This document shows positions 61,220-64,000 of a stretch of 64,000 nucleotides of DNA, piece after piece. The number at the start of each line of letters is the position of its first letter. Within the stretch, counting starts at the first letter, position 1. Origin of the DNA: Eriocheir sinensis (lineage: Eukaryota; Arthropoda; Malacostraca; Decapoda; Varunidae); contig NC_066529.1 of NCBI RefSeq assembly GCF_024679095.1, positions 6,073,366 to 6,137,365 of the forward strand, written 5' to 3'. Position numbers and translations under genes: made by a program. The notes under the pieces are model-generated. The model made no database searches and was not told the origin of the DNA. It saw nothing but the letters and a program-made list of their open reading frames with translations.

Positions 61220-62480
61220 GTGGGCTTGCTTGCAGGGACGGGGGAGGGGGGGAAGGGGAGGGCGGAGAGAAAGAGATGCATTGGGGTAAGGGAGGAAGGG
61301 AGGGAAGGTGATGTAGCGAGGAAGCGAGGGAAGAGGGGAGGAAGGAGAGGCGAGATTGTGAAGGGAGGCTGGGAAAGACATGCAGTGACGGAGGAAGGGA
61401 GGGAAGCAAGATAAAGTAGATAGGAACGAAGGGAGGAAGGAAAGAGATGCAACTGAGAGGAGATGGGAGGATGAAGGGAAAGGCTGCATGGGAGATAGAG
61501 AAGAGTGAAAGAATAATGTCTACTGGAAAAGGGAAGGAAAATAAAGTAGATAGAACGAAAAGAGGAAAGAAAGGTAGAGAAGAGCGAAAAAAGGAATGTC
61601 TACTGGAAAAGGGAAGGAAAATAAAGTAGATAGGAGAGAAGGGAGGAAGGAAAGAGATGCAACTGGGAGGAGATGGGAGGAAGAAGGGAAGGGCTGCATA
61701 GGAGGTAGAGAAGAGTGAAAAAAAGGAGTGTCTACTGTAAAAGGGAAGATAAAGTAGATAGGAGCGAAGAGAGGAAGGAAAAGGGATGCAACTGGGAAAG
61801 AAGGGAAGGTTAAGGGATGGGTTGCATGGGAGGTAAACCAGGAAAAAAAGGGGAACGAAAGAACGTCTACCGGAAAAGGGAAGGAAAGGAAGAAGGGAAG
61901 GGATACATGGGAGCGAAATGAGAAAAAAAAGGGGAAAGAAGGAACGTCTACCGGAAAAGGGAAGGGATGGAAGAAGGGAAGGGATACATGGGAGCGAAAT
62001 GAGAAAATAAAGGGGAAAGAAGAAATGAACTGAAGAAGGGAAGGAAAGACAAGGGAAACGATGCAGCAGGGATAAGGAAGGAAGGGAGGAGGGTAGGGAT
62101 GTATATATATAATTAAAGAAAGAAGGGAAAGAAGGAGTGAACTGAAGAAGGGAATGGAAGACAAGGGAAAAGATGCAACATGGATGAGGAAGGGAATAGA
62201 GAAAGAGGGGAAAGAACGGACGTACTGAAGAAGGGAGAGAAGGGATGCAGTGAGAAATGAGGATAGGAATAAGATACTCGTACTGTAGGGAAAGGTCTGA
62301 GGCAAGGGAAAATGTGGGTAAGGAAAGGAGGGAAAGAAGAAGGAAGCGAAAGGTCTATAGTAGAGAAGAGATGCCGCAGAAGGGAGGGAGCGAAGGGATA
62401 TAAGGGAAGAAGGAAAAAGGTAGAGGGGGGGGAAGAAGACCAATTGTATAACGCATGGAAAAGGAAGAAAGCACAGTAGA
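61220..62480. repeat. 1.2-kb purine-rich (GA/GGAA) degenerate tandem repeat
   Basis: The plus strand is almost all A and G, built from variants of GGGAGGAAGGAAAGAGATGC, ATGTCTACTGGAAAAGGGAA and GATACATGGGAGCGAAATGA repeating at 60-100-bp spacing. The long Phe/Ser/Pro ORFs on the other strand (to 307 codons) are by-products of the composition. Confidence 0.93.
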
Positions 62481-62483
62481 GAT

Positions 62484-62485
<2 letters not shown>

Positions 62486-62563
<78 letters not shown>

Positions 62564-62635
62564 AAGGGTTGTAAAATAAGTACTGGGTGGTCAGGGGGAA
62601 AAGTATGCTGTAAAACGACAGAAAAAAAAAAAACT

Positions 62636-62667
<32 letters not shown>

Positions 62668-62696
62668 AGCAGCAAGCAGGGTAGAAACGTGCACGA

Positions 62697-62735
<39 letters not shown>

Positions 62736-62829
62736 TACTTGGTGCAGTCTTTCATTAGCAAACTCGCTATTCTTTACTTGCGTCCGTCAGGCTAACGCAC
62801 ACGCACACGTAATCGACAACGCACGCACG

Positions 62830-62914
<85 letters not shown>

Positions 62915-62960
62915 CACTTTTATTCCATTGTTTTCCTGGTCGTTGCTGTCACCCAAGCCG

Positions 62961-63017
<57 letters not shown>
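62486..63017. repeat. (GA)n then four (AC)n microsatellites
   Basis: (GA)n 62486-62561; (AC)n 62636-62662, 62701-62732, 62834-62912 (with a GCGC interruption) and 62964-63016. Confidence 0.96.
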
Positions 63018-63018
<1 letters not shown>

Positions 63019-63039
63019 CGAGGGCGCTAAATGGAGGAA

Positions 63040-63500
63040 GCTACAGGCCGCCTACACAACACCCCGGATCTTGACCAGCTATTGTTTACACGCCGCCACC
63101 CTCGTCCATAAGTCTATCTAACCTCCCTCGGAAACTTTCAACCGTATATTTGCAGAAACCACATGGCCGCCGAGTTTGTTCCATTCGTCCGCTGCCCCTT
63201 TTTGTGACCCGTTTGAAAAGAGGCAGAGACAGAGAGGTGGATGACGCTGGAAAAAGCCTTTGTTTGGGAGTAGACTTGTAATGGCCGATGATGATGATTT
63301 TTCCCTTTCTGTTCGAGCGTCACTTTAACTTCCACTTCTTACTGTGAGTTAAAACCTTTCCAGTATTAATAATTTATCCGCATTACCTCTTTTTAAATCC
63401 CTCTCACCCATTTCAGGTTTCCAGGAGTCTACCTTTTTCATGAGTACAGACAAAGGTGTTCCTTAGCCTCTGCTGTACGCTTGTCATCCTTCCCTGCACG
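63040..63500 (-). mobile_element. CR1-like LINE 3' end, degenerate
   Basis: The minus strand reads DEWNKLGGHVVSANTVESFR then RLDRLMDEGGGV and a stop (63180-63090), the usual C-terminal ending of CR1/L2-like reverse transcriptase ORFs. Upstream sequence to 63500 (MKLESLGSVQGRMTSVQQRL) precedes it in a broken frame. Confidence 0.7.
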
Positions 63501-63701
63501 GACCCCAGAGACTCGAGCTTCATTCTATATTGATGGCACATAAAGAGAAAGGCATAATTCACGTGAGATCCTATTATTATGCTATTCACGGCTGGCTTCC
63601 TTCAACACCATTATACACTGCTATAAAAAAAAAGAGGGTTTCGTGGAAGAGTTGAACTACTACCAGAGAATATAAGGTTTGAGTGAAGAATTAATAGAAC
63701 C

Positions 63702-63704
63702 TAG

Positions 63705-63739
<35 letters not shown>

Positions 63740-63750
63740 TGTAGTAGTAG
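63702..63750. repeat. (GTA)n microsatellite
   Basis: AGT/GTA triplets with one TTG. The last 250 bp of the window hold no recognised feature. Confidence 0.95.
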
Positions 63751-64000
63751 TGACCCATTGGAAGAGTAGCATCTGGGAAATCTTAACCTTATTGAAAGAA
63801 AAAAGAAATTTGTAACATTCTACTGAGGTTGTTGTTTAGAACTGTACCCTTGACTTATTCTCCTGGCCACTGATCGTAAACATTTGTGAGGGGATGCAAA
63901 GAAGGAGGAGGAGGAAGTAATGAAGGGCTGATGAACGATGGCGACACACAGTTTTCAAGGAGGACATAGGGAGGGGAGATGAAAACTAGCGACACACGGC

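Noticed and set aside
61520..62733. ORFs of 307 and 206 codons on the minus strand
   Set aside because: Phe/Ser/Pro-only composition dictated by a polypurine tract and a GA repeat; no domain seen.

Overview
The window is nuclear DNA of an arthropod, most likely a decapod crustacean and possibly a crab. The evidence is a copper-intact arthropod hemocyanin gene, phase-consistent spliced genes with long introns, non-LTR retrotransposon and MITE debris, tRNA-derived SINEs, and very dense CA/GA/TA/ACT microsatellites. No prokaryotic or viral genes, rRNA, functional tRNA or CRISPR were seen. Four protein genes could be rebuilt exon by exon; in all four the splice phases close without a stop.

(1) 1-8,981, plus strand: the last 11 coding exons of the ryanodine receptor (RyR), the intracellular calcium-release channel. 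They encode S1-S6, the selectivity filter and the C-terminal zinc site; the 5' part of the gene lies outside the window. Two consecutive introns carry copies of the preceding exon's 3' end with its splice donor, and one holds an 11-copy satellite punctuated by TTAGG motifs. (2) 9.0-13.6 kb: the RyR 3' flank, then LINE, foldback and hAT-type MITE insertions. (3) 13,787-17,276, minus strand: a complete three-exon hemocyanin gene (676 aa) with TATA box and polyadenylation signal. (4) 17.8-21.1 kb: a 430-bp CT tract, a SINE and trinucleotide repeats. (5) 21,240-31,412, minus strand: an 11-exon carotenoid-cleaving oxygenase of the BCO/NinaB/RPE65 family (544 aa), with one GC-AG intron, a 29-bp minisatellite and a transposon nested in a LINE. 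(6) 32-42 kb: no confirmed gene; SINEs, a LINE with a zinc-finger-like insert, foldbacks, a pogo-like element with a TTAA MITE inside it, and a tail-to-tail pair of related leucine-rich ORFs. (7) 42,377-52,667, minus strand: a FAM117/GLCCI1 family gene (about 512 aa, seven exons). One intron holds a 1-kb inverted repeat ending 41 bp from an exon, and two other introns hold TTAA-flanked MITEs. (8) 53-64 kb: microsatellites, a GC-rich island, a 1.2-kb purine-only-like tract and LINE ends; no gene could be confirmed.

The genes are unrelated in function (calcium release, oxygen transport, carotenoid/retinoid metabolism, an uncharacterised regulatory protein) and form no operon or cluster. Exon coordinates come from reading splice sites and phases by eye. 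Family assignments come from remembered family sequences, not from database searches.
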